64,000 nucleotides of DNA from a bacterium OM1 bin76 (lineage in GTDB: Bacteria; Actinomycetota; Acidimicrobiia; Spongiisociales; ZC4RG35): assembly GCA_002238785.1 (NCBI GenBank), contig MPNA01000006.1, positions 62,001 to 126,000 on the forward strand, given 5' to 3'. A model generated the notes under the pieces. It did not search any database. It was not told the origin of the DNA and saw only the letters and a program-made list of their open reading frames with translations. Within the stretch, counting starts at the first letter, position 1, and each line of letters begins with the position of its first letter. Shown here piece after piece: positions 63,956-64,000 of this stretch. The position numbers and the translations under genes are program-made.

Positions 63956-64000
63956 GGCTTCTTTACCTTTTGTTAAAGGACGCTCCTTGATAGCTTACCC

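Overview
The window is a high-GC stretch of a bacterial chromosome, most likely from an uncultured actinobacterium (Actinomycetota) close to Acidimicrobiia. This is inferred from the dnaK-grpE-dnaJ-hspR operon, the GPP34-family protein, an acyl-CoA carboxylase epsilon-like small protein beside methylmalonyl-CoA epimerase, actinobacterial-type LigD polymerase and dCTP deaminase, and exported SLH-domain proteins of a style common in Acidimicrobiia. No rRNA or other phylogenetic marker is present to settle it.

Layout. 1-4.7 kb: hydantoinase/oxoprolinase pair hyuA (5' end outside the window) and hyuB, then a Gfo/Idh/MocA oxidoreductase. 4.9-6.2 kb: a less GC-rich patch with a small ORF, a frameshifted ClpP-fold serine protease gene and tRNA-Gly(CCC). 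6.3-12.6 kb: an exported SLH-M16 metalloprotease, dcd, a stand-alone LigD-type polymerase, and a sigma factor coupled to an alkylguanine-DNA methyltransferase. 12.7-14.7 kb: a thioredoxin-like fusion protein followed by a UGSC-motif selenoprotein whose Sec codon is an in-frame TGA with a SECIS-like hairpin 11 nt downstream; conventional gene calling would cut this gene in half. 15.6-19 kb: a VWA lipoprotein, NUDIX hydrolase, MsrB and two gene remnants. 19-23.2 kb: dnaK-grpE-dnaJ-hspR with a recognisable promoter. 23.5-28.6 kb: two tandem SLH plus 14-repeat beta-propeller proteins.

28.8-41 kb is mostly housekeeping: HAD hydrolase, a crotonase remnant, thiolase and class II fructose-bisphosphatase, methylmalonyl-CoA epimerase, GPP34 protein, a PPIase-PHP-MurJ operon, lysC-asd and a SLC13-type transporter. 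41.2-50.9 kb holds four close alpha/beta-hydrolase paralogues, two on each side of a three-gene cassette: TerB-domain protein, P-loop ATPase and Lhr-like DEAD/DEAH helicase. That cassette has the domain composition and order of the Shango anti-phage system (sngABC). A VapBC-type toxin-antitoxin pair follows.

51.6-64 kb is on the minus strand: an EamA transporter, a NitT/TauT-type ABC transporter (ATPase, two permeases, lipoprotein binding protein with a long Ala-rich helical spacer), and a five-gene operon (PLP enzyme, two tandem cytidine-deaminase-fold enzymes, a fused FAD/2Fe-2S subunit and a molybdopterin subunit of a xanthine-dehydrogenase-type enzyme). Together with hyuAB this suggests catabolism of N-heterocycles (purine or hydantoin-like compounds), with the transporter as a possible uptake route; that link is inference.

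The most notable observations are the Sec-decoding gene with its thioredoxin-fold neighbour, the Shango cassette lodged inside the hydrolase array, and a cluster of gene remnants (internally deleted HAD, truncated crotonase, AAA-ATPase tail, frameshifted protease).
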